From the NCBI GenBank assembly GCA_002633005.1, contig NMRA01000075.1:198713-262712 (forward strand): DNA of 64,000 nucleotides, in the 5' to 3' direction. The notes beneath the pieces were generated by a model that saw nothing but the letters and a program-made list of their open reading frames with translations, searched no databases and was not told the DNA's origin. The position numbers were made by a program, and so were the translations under genes. Positions 13,579 through 24,540 of this stretch are shown in pieces (the first letter of the stretch is position 1; each line of letters begins with the position of its first letter). Source of the DNA: Phoronis australis. Lineage: Eukaryota; Phoronida; Phoronidae.

Positions 13579-13798
13579 AAAGTTGAAAATGAAAACTGAG
13601 ACACGATTCATGATCCAATAGTCAACGTTTCGGTTCATTGACGTAAAACCGTTATCAGGAAACAACGTCACTAACCGGCAATACAACCAAAATACTAAAT
13701 GAACATCACAATGCAAGAGTAGTACTGGTAAGTGACAAGATAGTGATCACTTGACTACTTGGATCATGGATAGCGTCTCAGTTTTCGCTTTGAACTTT
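13579..13798 (-). repeat. Foldback element with hammerhead-like motif
   Basis: Arms 13579-13625 and 13751-13798 are inverted copies (AAAACTGAGAC...ATGATCC...TAGTCAA), about 46 bp with a few mismatches. Just inside the left arm, the minus strand at 13658-13626 reads CTGATAA, then CGGTT-loop-AACCG, then GAAAC. That is the order of a hammerhead ribozyme core, but with A where the catalytic G8 is normally found. Penelope-like retroelements carry such ribozymes in their terminal repeats, so this may be a dead remnant of one. Confidence 0.45.
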
Positions 13799-14729
13799 AT
13801 CCTGTTACTAAGACCAAAAACTAGTGTTACTCGCAGTGAGAATAATCTCAACAATGAGAGACTTTTAGGAAACAAAATTGGAGGCTGGTCACATGATACC
13901 AGTAACTCTTGGTGCTACCTGACTCTACAAGGAGCTACTTCACTTCCACAGTGGGTAGCAAAGGGAACATGGTTGAATGTATGTAATATGTGATTGCACA
14001 TGATGGATTTAAACAAAAGTGATATTCCCCCCTCATCCAATAGATGACACTAGTACCTGGTTCCATGTGATCAGTTGCCATGTTGCTACTTGAAAGTGTC
14101 CCTTCCACAATTATACAAGTGCACAAAATGGAACATTGCTTAGCTTTGTGAAAATAGCCTCTTCTGTAGATTACAAGGTGAATTATATGAAACTCATTCC
14201 ACAACCCAGTGAGCTAAGTTGTCTTCCTTTTAAGCATTCAAACACATTCAACAGCTGTTCAAGGATCAGAGAAAAGGATAAAACTTGACAATGAATCCCC
14301 AATCAGTTCTCACATTTGTTCATCCTCTTATTCATAATTTATTAATTAAGAATTATAAACAACTAATTCAATAATCTAAATGATTAAGGGATCTAATTGG
14401 CACATTTAACACGGAACAAAATGCTTGCCCCAGTAATTATTCAGAGAATAATTTCTTTTACAATTCGAGACTTGGGAAATAAATAAGGGTGTTGTTTACA
14501 ACCCTCCATTCAATATCAAGCAATGAGAGTGACAACAGATGGCATTCCCAACAACACACTCGCCAAAATACCCAGCAAAACCTTTGTCTTCTTCCCATAC
14601 TCAGCCTACATTGCAGAGACTGGTACAAAATTATGACACCTGCTTGTTAATAGGTTAATCACGAATGAGGTTGCCATTGGTTAAACCTTATTGTTGCAGA
14701 TTGTTTACGTGGAATTACCAGTGAATTAA
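13799..14729. other. Intergenic, no gene seen
   Basis: AT-rich sequence without recognised exons, ending with the TTAA target site (14726-14729) of the piggyBac element. Confidence 0.4.
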
Positions 14730-14839
14730 CCCTATACGACCTACGGTATCATATCTGATACCAGAACTTCAAAGGAAATCAAAATTCTGTAAATAATGCC
14801 AAGTTCTCTGAAATTAGACAAGGAATTTCATTGAGACCT

Positions 14840-15242
14840 GGGCCCGGTCTCTAATCTTTGTACTCGAAACGAACTCGAAACTATTTTTGGCAATTTCTCT
14901 GCTCCTTTTGTGCGAACTTAAGACAATTGGTTATCAGACTATGCTCGAATACATTATAGTTTATGCATAGGAGTTTCTAGTTCAAGTTTGCCCTTGAAGA
15001 CCCTTATATTCGTGTTACAAACTCGAGTAAAAACTCGAAATTTCGAGTTCAAATTCGAACTTATTGCTTTAATATTGGGTTTACAAACTGTGAACTAAGG
15101 GCAATAAATTATCTACGTAAGTTATTGTGTACTCGAGTATAGAATAATAGACACTTATCTTGAGTTCGCCCAAAAGTAGAGTAGAGAATGCCAAACCTAA
15201 TTTCGAGTTCCAATTCGAGTAAAAAGATTGGAGACCGGGCCC
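14840..15242. mobile_element. MITE nested in the piggyBac left arm
   Basis: Inverted ends GGGCCCGGTCTCTAATCTTT (left) and its near-complement ending GGAGACCGGGCCC (right) enclose about 400 bp that is unusually rich in CTCGAA/TTCGAG words in both directions. It contains no ORF. It lies between the piggyBac terminal repeat and the transposase start, so it inserted after the host element landed. Target-site duplication is not clear. Confidence 0.6.
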
Positions 15243-15790
15243 TGGGGAATCATATTTGATACCAACAACACTCACATCTACAGGGTACTGGGTGAACTAC
15301 TCACTCAAAGATGGCAGCCTCCATGTGATTGCAATACACACTGTTATACCGGTAAGTTTTTACAAATTTCTTCACTATGTCAGTTTATGTAAATAATACT
15401 CTAAGAAATAGTATTTATTTATTTTGAAACAAATAATTGAACATAGGCAGCTGTGGAATTTTGTTTTTAACGGAGTATCTTATGTGATACCTCAGGTCAA
15501 GCAGAATGAGCTGTTGAAGTTGACCTACTTTTCTTTAACTTGACCTAGTTAAGTTTAACTCCATTTTTGTGTGTGCAAACATTATCTTTGAACATTGAAA
15601 AGGTTGTGTGACAAAATTTACTTAATTTTTTGTTGTGTTATGAAGTTTTTATATCATTTTTGGATTACTGAGGCACAGTATTCTGAGAATAATGCTCATT
15701 TGTTTTGTTTGTTTGTGTGGTCTGCATTCTGTTACACAAATATTTGGTGTGCTAATTATATTCTGTCTTTTCAGATCATCTACATTTAAA

Positions 15791-17574
15791 ATGCCTCGCC
15801 ATCCACAGTTCTCACTAGATGATATCATTGACAAGATAGATGATGCAAATGACAGTGATATTGCCGGATTCGACAGTGATTCAGAAGATGAATTTGTGCC
15901 CTCAGAAATTCATGATCAGAATGATGGAGATGGTGAGAGTAGCAGTAGTTCAGATAGTGATCCAGAGGACAATATCCCGTTAATTGCCCTGCCAGGGAAC
16001 AACTTACATCACCAAAGGACTATAGATGGAAAAACAAATCCTTTGTTGCACCCAATGACTTGATTTTTACTGGGAACAGCGACCTGCCAGACCTGCCAAC
16101 AACTGCTCAAGGGGAAGTCACACCGTACCTCTTGTTGAAGATGTTCATTTCAGATGAAATGCTGCAAATGGTGGCATACGAGACCAACAGATATAGTGTT
16201 GAGAAAGATGGAAAGTCTGTAGACACGACACCTACTGAAATAGAACAACTAATTGGAATGATGTTCTTTATGGGGCTGGTGAAAATGCCAAATGTTCGTG
16301 CTTACTGGGAAAGTAATATGTGGCTTGAAGCTGTGGCTGGTGTTAAGTCACGTGACCGATTCTTGAAATTGGTATCGGTAATTCATTTTGTCGACAACAA
16401 CAGTGCCACTGACGAAACCAAAGTAGACAAGTTGTGGAAAATACGACCTTGGTTTGAGGCTTTACATGAAAATTTTTTGAAGATCCCACCTAAAGAATGC
16501 CAGTCTGTGGATGAAATAATAATACACTTCAAAGGAAGATCTGGGCTGAAGGTTTACATGCTAAACAAACCACACAAGTGGGGCTTCAAGCTGTGGGGTC
16601 GTGCAGATGCCGACGGGTACATATGCGATTTTGACTTGTATCAACCAACCCGTGCTGGTGAACAAGTATCTGAGCTTGGCCGTTCTGTCGGCGTTGTTGA
16701 AAAGCTTGCCGCCTCTCTGCCAGAAGGCAAAAACTTCAAAGTTTTTGCGGACAACTACTTTTCGTCAGTTGCACTAGCTGAAAAACTAGCCAAGAGACAA
16801 ATATATTTCATTGGGACTGTGCGCATGAATCGCGTCACAAATTCTAGTCTCCCCGACGACAAAACCATGAAAAAGGAAGCACACGGATACACAACCTCTC
16901 AAGTGGAGGATCAGACCAATGTTGTTTGTGTGCGCTGGCACAATGATAAAGTAGTGTCCTTAATTTCGTCATACATTGGTGTGGAACTGGTAACCAAAGC
17001 TCAACGTTGGAATAAGAAGGACAAGCAGTATGTAGAAATCAACAGGCCGAAGATCATAGAGGAGTACAATAAGTTTATGGGCGGCATTGACCTTCTCAAC
17101 ACGTGCACCAACTTGTATAGGTACCCATATAGGTCAAAGCGCTGGTATATGTACTTGTTCTGCCATTCCCTGACTATGGCACTGGTCAACGCGTGGTTTG
17201 TGTTCAGGCGCTTCCATGGTGAGCTTGGCTTGAACACATACATTGCTCACTCGCTCAGAAAGTTCCAGTTGATGTGCGCGAGTTCGCTTACCTCCGCTGG
17301 TAGAGGGAAGAAACGTTCTCAAGGGCGAGTGTCGGTAGAGGAAGCTGCAGAATTACAGATGCAGAATCAGGCATGACGTAAGCAGCGATATGGGATTGCT
17401 CCAGACATCCAGAAGGACGAATTCAATCATTTTCCGAGTTATGGCAACTCACGCCAGAGATGCAAGCTCTGCCCACGCGCGAGAGGCGCATTCTCTTATG
17501 TAAAGTGCATCAAGTACAACGCTCACCTGTGCCTAAACAAAGACCGAAACTGCTTCCTGGCGTTCCATAAATAA
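15791..17574 (+). pseudogene. piggyBac transposase pseudogene
   Basis: Transposase of the DDE_Tnp_1_7 (piggyBac/PGBD) family. The natural start is the ATG at 15791, opening an acidic, serine-rich N-terminal domain. The reading frame then shifts near 16010-16025: the first frame ends at 16063, while the catalytic frame runs from about 16015 to 17376. Counting the second open frame from its TTG at 16060, the three catalytic aspartates are residues 151 (SVDE), 231 (FADNYFSS) and 344 (MGGIDLLN), all intact. A TGA at 17374-17376 interrupts the C-terminus; the same frame continues to 17574 with the cysteine-rich zinc-binding domain (CKLC, KC, HLC, NC). The TGA is followed by CGT and can be explained by a CGA-to-TGA transition. 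One frameshift and one stop therefore separate this copy from a full gene. Confidence 0.92.
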
Positions 17575-17994
17575 GTGGTGGTTTCAAGTACTGACAATCT
17601 CTTGTCTAGTCATGTGGCCTTGTTCTGTCCTGTGACTTAGTTTTGGCGCATGACCTAGTTTTGTTGTCTGACCTAGTTTTTGCTTAGTATTTTTGATGAT
17701 ACTTTTAATGAAGGGCCCTTAATTAACAAAGAATTATTGGTTTTGTAGTTGACCAATAAACAAACGATGTTTTTGCCTTCAAGAAGTGTTTTCATTTAAT
17801 TTCACTGTAATCATCATCAGCCAATTACATCCCGTGATATCATATATGCTACCAAACCTAATTAGTACCTCATCAAGGACAAAAATTTTTCTTCTAAACT
17901 TGAATTTTCTAATCACTTTGAGATGTTCAATAAGACTTTAACTTTTTTTGCCAAGTTTTTCATGCTCAGGTCCTATAGGGTTAAGTCATTCTAT

Positions 17995-19405
17995 TACCCA
18001 ATTCGCCGTAATAGCCGCCCATGCCCCTATAAGCGCCCCCCCACGCATTTTCACTTTGCTGAAATAAGCGCCCAGTCCATGAACGTGTACACGGGAACAA
18101 TGACGTACCTAGTCCTAAAGCTCGGCTACAGTAACGTCTTCAATTCATCAAAAAAGTTTTGCACGGGTCTTCTAGACCACCAGCGGCACTGCTACGTTTG
18201 TATTTAGCCGTGACTTTACACTTCAAAGTAACGCAGCCCTTCAAAAAGAACGCAACAGCGTTGCTACTCTCTCGCGACGACCGTGTCCCACTCTATGGTC
18301 TGACCTTTCGGTAGACACATCGACTGTCTCATGAATAAAAATAACTCGGTGTTAAACGCACGTGGCCAGGAAGCGCGCGCGCTACATACATGAACCTGTC
18401 ATCAAAGACCTTAGTCGGGAATTTTCCATTCATGAAACGGGTAGCATAGCATCGATAAGAAATGAATATTGGCACTAATTTCCGACAATTTCTAATACTA
18501 TAAAACATGTTTGCGTTATTTTTGAGATGTATTGTTTGATTAACCATAATTGGTGTTTTTAAGCCGAACATCCGATAAAGTGACAACTGACAGTGAATGC
18601 TTACACACCCTTACACCGAAAAATAACTGTCAGATAGTTACGTACGCATCCAGCTACACGGCGACTAATATGGGCCTTACCGAGACAAATGTCGAAAGTT
18701 TTTAGCACGAGACCGGCAAGTGCTGAATGAAACACGCTCTGGTTTAGGCCTAGCTACTGCATGTGCAAATTTCTTTAGACACATCTAGCTAGTTAGATTG
18801 CGTGCCTCTGGCCAAAAGACGGTCTCTGCTTTGACAAATGAACTCTGGTGATACGCACGCGCTCGCTTATTCGCAGACGAACTTCAAAACAAACGTCACG
18901 TGACAACAACATGTTTGTTCGTCCAGACATTTTTCTCGCCGTGTTGCCGATCAGACATGTAGATGCACAGATTTGTACTTAAACCTCCCGTTAATCCAGA
19001 CTCCACGGGAACTTAAAAAATCTTAGAGATGCTACTTATAAAACTTAATGAGGATTTCAGGTAATTTGCTTGAGTCAAAACCATTTTTATTCAAGCATTG
19101 AAATCGCCATATCGAAGACGGCGATTTCGAGGCAGTCAGTCGCCGAGTTTTCGCCCTGGAATTTCAGCACAATTTTCTGTAAAATGGTCGTAATTTAGCT
19201 GCAAAGTTTGATAGCAATGCACCACAGTTTTGTTGAAAGTCTTTCATAGATTACGTATACGTCACAGAGCGTAAATTTTATGAATCTTAGGTTCCGATTT
19301 CACCCGTTTCGGAGACCGGGTTTCAACCGCCTTGGGTTATAATAAGCGCCCCCCCGAACCGAACTTTTCTAAGCGCCCTGGGTGGTTATTACGGCGAATA
19401 CGGTA
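17995..19405. mobile_element. 1.4 kb terminal-inverted-repeat element with GCCGTAATA ends
   Basis: The left end reads TACCCAATTCGCCGTAATAGCC and continues into AAGCGCCCCCCC. The right end is the inverted counterpart, GCGCCC...GGTTATTACGGCGAATACGGTA. The interior has no transposase-like ORF, so it is a non-autonomous DNA element. It begins only about 10 bp after the piggyBac right TTAA, so two unrelated elements abut. The superfamily is not assigned. Confidence 0.7.
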
Positions 19406-20420
19406 CTTCACATTTCTAGGAGACTCCCTTATGTTACTAATTGAGAAAAAGCTCAAATCATCTGCAAGTCTAGGAAGGATTTTCATGCCACCATACAGCA
19501 GCTGGCAAGAGCTCTTGAAATGCTGAGGTGACAGGACTACTTGATCAACGAGTGGATTTCTTGAATTCTGTGGCACAGGCCTTGAATATGCGTGCAGAAA
19601 TTCTATGCAGCCAATAATGTAAAGTTCGTTAACCATTAAAATAACCTTTAAATAAGGTGATAGCTCAGTTGATGATGTACTGTTCTCTGACGACGCTTAG
19701 GAATGTCGTTAAAATGAATGCTTTTCTGAGAGTCAATAAATCTCAAGGAAACCCCTAGTCAAGAAACCAGTCAAAGATTCATGTGACCTGGTGGTTCTGC
19801 GGTGAGGAAGGACAAACCAAATGGTATTGTCGAAACGGTAGACACTGCCACTACTGAGGGTCTAGCAAGGACTGGACCAACAAAAAAGTGAACCCGTTTT
19901 GCAGACTTGTAGTCATACAATGACTCAGCGACTCCGTCACGCTTTCCAAGGTTTTATCCATACTACTTCAAACATGATGCAAAAGAAACGTGGTGTGCAC
20001 ATTTAAATATAATTGTTGTTGTTGGTACATGCATCCTATAACCCCGAAAATAAGCACATGAACACTAGTTTTAAAGCAAGATTTGTCGACTCAAATATGC
20101 CACATAGTGGCATATGCACCTGTTAAGTTAAACAATTAGGAACACATGCTGCTCTGAATATAGGCAGATCTTGACTTTTTTAAAAATACACTATTGAACT
20201 ATTTTATTTGTGATGTCAGTGGCACTCTGGGTGAAACACAAAGGCTAGAGTAATATGGCTGAATACTAAAAATCTAGTTTTAAAACTCATTGTTTTATTT
20301 TTAAGAATTTGTTTAGCATTGACCGTCCCTCCATACATTCGATGATTGACAAATGTTACAGAAAGCAATGATATAAAAAATGAAGAGGCCTTGTAGAGGC
20401 AATCGTATTCTAAACCCAAA
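19406..20420. other. Intergenic, no gene recognised
   Basis: No exon with family features. GGTGATAGCTCAGTTGATGAT near 19657 resembles a tRNA A-box and may be the head of a decayed SINE, but no B-box is clear. Open frames here are short and isolated. Confidence 0.35.
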
Positions 20421-20423
20421 TGA

Positions 20424-20600
20424 AGTGCCTCTTGTTCATGTGTTCACAACCTGAGTTTAATATTTAGTTTTGCTTGTTACAACACTGATGCCAGGTACAC
20501 CTCTGGTCATCTTGGGCGCTTGGTTAACAACGCTAAGGAGACTTCAATTGCAACAGCACAATGAAACCAAGATCTGGCTTAAGAGGAGAACTGGTTCTGA
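20424..20600 (+). repeat. Exon-like block, copy 1
   Basis: GTGCCTCTTGTTCA..., ATATTTAGTT... and GGTACACCTCT...ATCTTGGG...TTGGTTAACAA recur, with the same order of sub-blocks, at 22240-22515. This copy has lost the open frame present in the second. It may belong with the PHD-unit array that follows. Confidence 0.4.
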
Positions 20601-21299
20601 AGAAAGATTAAAGAATCCATATATATCAAAACCAACAAGTGTGGTATAATGACACCATGATACCATTACGTCATGATGATTTTAATTAAATGTTTTGCAA
20701 AATAATACATTTGCTGGACCAGGCTCGACATTAGTGAGTGTCATCTCCTCGGCAAGTACAGTACTCCAGCAGCGGGAATGCTCCAGGGACCTCCGCAAGG
20801 TAGCATGAGAAAGTTGACGACGGGCCAACAAAAGTTATGCAAGATCTATTTATCGTGATGTACAGTGAATTAATCTGAAGTATCTTGAATTCACTGTGTC
20901 TGATAGTCGTGATAATTCTGAGACTAAGAACAGGTGGATGTGAATTCAGATGTATATTTAAACTCGGGCCTTGTCGACGAGGTGAAATTGACCACCAACT
21001 GCCGAACTCACTGGCTAGCCAGACTTTTCACACTCGACTCATCCATGAGGCCCACCGAGTGTGTGTGCGTGTGAATAAAAGCATCAACCCAATGCTGTTC
21101 TTTGCTCAAACCATCACCACACTACTACCACCGTCACGCCACACTCGGTCGATTTGGTGCCGTGGCCCAGATCTTCTGAAGAAGTAAAGAACTAAGGGTA
21201 CACGAGGTTAGCCGAGGCTTTAGATGGGACACTTTCAATTTTCAGTAAGCCGCAACAAGCGGATCTGGCAGCATTCCTTACCGCAATAGCAGGTAACTT

Positions 21300-21947
21300 T
21301 TCTTAGGACATATCTGGAGCGGTATGCTCCATGGGAGGGATCCAACTAGCAGCTGATATCCCAATATTTTTGAGGGAGGCCAGCAATTTCGGGGGATGGA
21401 TTAGCGAAATCGGAAAAGTTGACCGTTTCTTCCGCACGATGACCCCTGGAAGCAAATGCTCTTGGCCTACCAGAGGTTGAAAGGAGAGGTCTCGTCGTTT
21501 ACTTGGAGATATTTGACCGATCATCCTGAATGTACGTACAAAGGTTCAGACCCATTTCAGACAAAAGTGTGGTATTTGGCCACTTGAAAGATGTAAAACA
21601 AAGGCACAGTGAAAGTGTGCGAATCTTTGGAGAAAGACTACTGAGTACGGGCAGATGCGTTTGAAGACGAAGCCTCTCTGGGCATACTCCAAGCCCAATT
21701 AATAGTGTTTTTCGTACACAGGTTGCCTGATGCCTGCATCAAGGAGCACGTGTTACACTCTGAGCCCACTACCCTCAGAGACGCAATGAGGATTCAAGAA
21801 TTGCATATCCTGGCTAGAATGCATTTGAAACCTGGAGATGATAGGGACATCCATCGTGTGAATGTGGATCGCATATCCCCCCAAAGCAATGCAGAATGTG
21901 TAACAAAACCGGGCATAGAGCCTGGTATTGTCGCTCTCGTTCATTAA
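21300..21947 (+). pseudogene. Decayed gag-like retroelement fragment
   Basis: Short stretches across shifting plus-strand frames look like the capsid part of an LTR-retrotransposon gag: a GWISEI segment near 21400, then a helical stretch ending in a readable frame at 21705-21947 (VFFVHRLPDACIKEH..., then an RDAMRIQELH helix). Upstream, TTTGGTGCCGTGGCCC near 21151 resembles a primer-binding site, and AATAAAAG near 21074 could belong to an LTR. The TGTGGTATAATGACACCATGA word at 20640 recurs at 22033, but a convincing pair of LTRs was not established. Several frameshifts and stops make this a dead remnant. No polymerase or integrase segment is seen. Confidence 0.4.
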
Positions 21948-22239
21948 ATACTATCGAATGCAGACCACACCCAAAACATTGTCATTGGCTGAATGAAATT
22001 GTAACAATTTCATTTGTAAGAATGGTAAGCAATGTGGTATAATGACACCATGACACAATTACGTACCACACGATTGTGTTTGCTTGCATATTAGATACTA
22101 CATACATGTATATAGTTCTGGGTATACTAATTTCATCTATGTACTGTCTGCAACCCAGATATAATGCTTTGTAATTTCTGGGTTTGTCCTTATTTACCTT
22201 ATATGTTTTGTGTATTCTCAATAAATATATATCGCCTTG

Positions 22240-22515
22240 AAAAAGTCTAATATTTAGTTATGCTGGTTTCAACATTGATGCAGGTACACCTCTTGTGATC
22301 TTGGGACATTTGGTTAACAAAGCCGAGGAGGCTTCAAGTAATTGCAACAACACAATGAAGTTAGATATCATTCACTCAGGTACTACATGGTTGTGTTTGT
22401 TGCAAAAAGAGATACTGAAGTCGATGAAGAGCTTCACTATAACAATGGAGACTGACAACTTACAGAGGAAAACAAAAGTGCCTCTTGTTCAAGAGTTCAT
22501 AACCTAAGTCTAGTA
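22240..22515 (+). repeat. Exon-like block, copy 2, with 75-codon open frame
   Basis: An acceptor-like ATTGATGCAG at about 22274-22283 is followed by an open frame to the TAA at 22507 (first methionine 22295). The block is related to 20424-20600. Function unknown; the product has no recognised motif. It lies just upstream of the first PHD-finger unit and could be another exon of the same gene family. Confidence 0.3.
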
Positions 22516-22744
22516 CTTAGTTGTGCAAAGGTAAATAAATTTGTTTAGAATGTTGGGTACCGTTTAGGGTGTTGCGCAATGCCACTCCAGTGGGTAAATC
22601 ATGGAAAATATGTCCACCATGGTCTGATTCGGGGATCATTGTTGCAAACTAGTCAGACTAGTTATTGAAGGGATGGTTTAAAAGATCTGTAGGAATCTAT
22701 AAACCATGATAAATTAAAGAAATACAACAATAATACTTTACAAG

Positions 22745-24540
22745 ATTGCATTGTTAAATTGAGATGTGATGACTTGCTTCAAGCAGAGCAGATAAAGACC
22801 TTGGCGTGGAACACAAAACTATATTTTATTTGTCATAAACCAAACAACACCTCATTTATGCTAGAGATTGCGGTGAGTGGTACCATGTGTCGTGTTTTGG
22901 ATTAACACAAGAGGCAGTGACTTTGCCGAGTTTCTGTTGCTCGCTGTGTGATGTTAAGAAGGCTCATGTTAGTTATTTATTAGGCTAGAATTGCTATTCG
23001 ATTGTCGTCTTTTTTGGTTATTCTAAAATTTCTGTCAGTGGATAATACAGAATACTAATTCTGAATTGATTTTTCATTTCAGATTAGCTTTACAAATTTA
23101 ATCAGAAATGGATTCTTTGCACCACATCAAGATAAGAAAAGCCACCTTCAACCATGAGGTTGGTCTTGAAAACTCGTGTGTGAGCCGAACTGGCTGCTTA
23201 CGGGGCAGGTTTGCCTCTTCAGAAATAATTCTTTGTTTGCGGCGGAAAAAGATCATGGTGTTGAAGACGGACGTGCGTTGGTTGAACAAGTATCAGGTGT
23301 ATCAACCATTCTTGGGTCCGGATGTGGTGGAATGGTTCGACTGCTAAAAGACCTCTGCTGTGGATTAACTTTTGACCTAAGTCCTGTTTTTGTATTTGTC
23401 TTCCCTGAATACAGTTGTTTCTTACTTGTTGACTTCAATGGTTGTATTGTTTTATTCATCTCTCGCCAGAATTTCCACATTGGTGCCGCGAACCATTCAC
23501 AATGGAAGATTGGAAGAAAGAACGAACTGTCAAAGGTCCTCTATTCTCGAGAACTTTTAATAACGTAAGTTACATTCTGGACTTGGAGGAACCGTCAGTT
23601 ACGGAAGTCACCAAAGTTAGGTCAATAGTTCCCACGTTGGAAACCACACTTATTGCTCTCAGCAATTTGGACATTAACATTGAATGTAGATTGTCGGAAG
23701 AGGCAGCAGAGCAGGCCTTGGGTGAGTCTCTTGAAATTACCTAGCGTTGTGTCGAGGAGCGAGACCGGTCAGCGTGTGTCGCGCTATGGTCGCTGAGAGT
23801 TGCGGGTAAATGTTGCCCGGTCTCCATTGTGTTGACTGTAGCATTAGGCAATCATGTCTGGGCATGTCATCTTCCAGCCGTGGTGAAGGACATCGAGTTT
23901 GAGAGAGAAGTGAGTGTTGGACTCACCAAGATGCAAGCTTTTGTGTTGTCGCGAAATATGAAGGCATTGGGGTTGCAGTTGATCGTACAACTAGATGAGA
24001 TGATCCATCATGGGTGGCGTGCCGAATCAGAGATCAGGACAACGAACGCTGTTCACTAACATCGCGTTAGTAGCGTTATGCGAATGGCTATCTCTCGGTG
24101 TTCCCAAGATGTTTATTGTGGAACAGCAACTTCAGTAGCCCGTTGCCATACTCTTGCCTGTGGTGTTGCGTTGACCATTGAAACTGATTGCACCAGCAAA
24201 GTTGTGCTCGTTATTGATGGAACTGACTCAGAATCCTTCTGAGTTGTTGGACGATCAGATCCGGTCTGATATGGGCGTGAAACTCCAGTCTGTGGAAGAC
24301 ATGGAAGAGGATAGTGGTTCGACTGTTCTGGATGACACAATCTTGGATTCTGACCAGCAGGAGCCAACAGTGGATTCTGTGACTGTGAGTGAGAAAGTGT
24401 CGCTGGTGCATCAACGCACATTAACGAGTTTTAGACAATGGCGGAAACAACTTTCAGCTGATGTTACAAATTATTTGAAAGAGAGAAAGATGTAACAAGC
24501 TTCACGCAGAACTGCTTGTTATGTATAAAATGTGGTGTCC
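22745..24540 (+). pseudogene. PHD-finger unit, copy 1 (degenerate)
   Basis: Unrecognised spliced unit. A PHD-finger exon at about 22815-22965 reads FICHKPNN and then, after a frameshift, CGEWYHVSCFGL...CCSLC. An acceptor-like TTTCATTTCAG precedes the next block (about 23084), which holds an 80-codon frame from ATG 23108 (MDSLHHIKIRKATF...). Further blocks at 23510-23743, 23750-24059 and 24178-24495 match copy 2. The last encodes a D/E-rich tract (EDMEEDSGS, DDTILDSD) and ends at a TAA after LKERKM. Frames change between blocks and stops occur, so the copy is decayed or its introns are not resolved. The known role of PHD fingers is binding histone H3 tails; nothing further can be claimed. Confidence 0.5.

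Larger units (their letters stand above)
14730..17980 (+). mobile_element. piggyBac-type DNA transposon, inactivated
   Basis: A 3251 bp element with terminal inverted repeats CCCTATACGACC (left) and GGTCCTATAGGG (right), one mismatch in 12, flanked by TTAA at 14726-14729 and 17981-17984, the signature target of the piggyBac superfamily. Subterminal ATATC/GATAT-rich motifs occur at both ends (for example GGTATCATATCTGATACC near 14753). It carries one transposase gene on the plus strand and a nested MITE near its left end. Both ends being intact while the gene is broken means it could still move only if a related active transposase were supplied elsewhere in the genome. Confidence 0.92.

Noticed and set aside
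20639-22250. Complete LTR retrotransposon with paired LTRs
   Set aside because: The shared TGTGGTATAATGACACC word at both sides diverges after about 30 bp, so LTRs are not established; only a gag-like scrap is reported.
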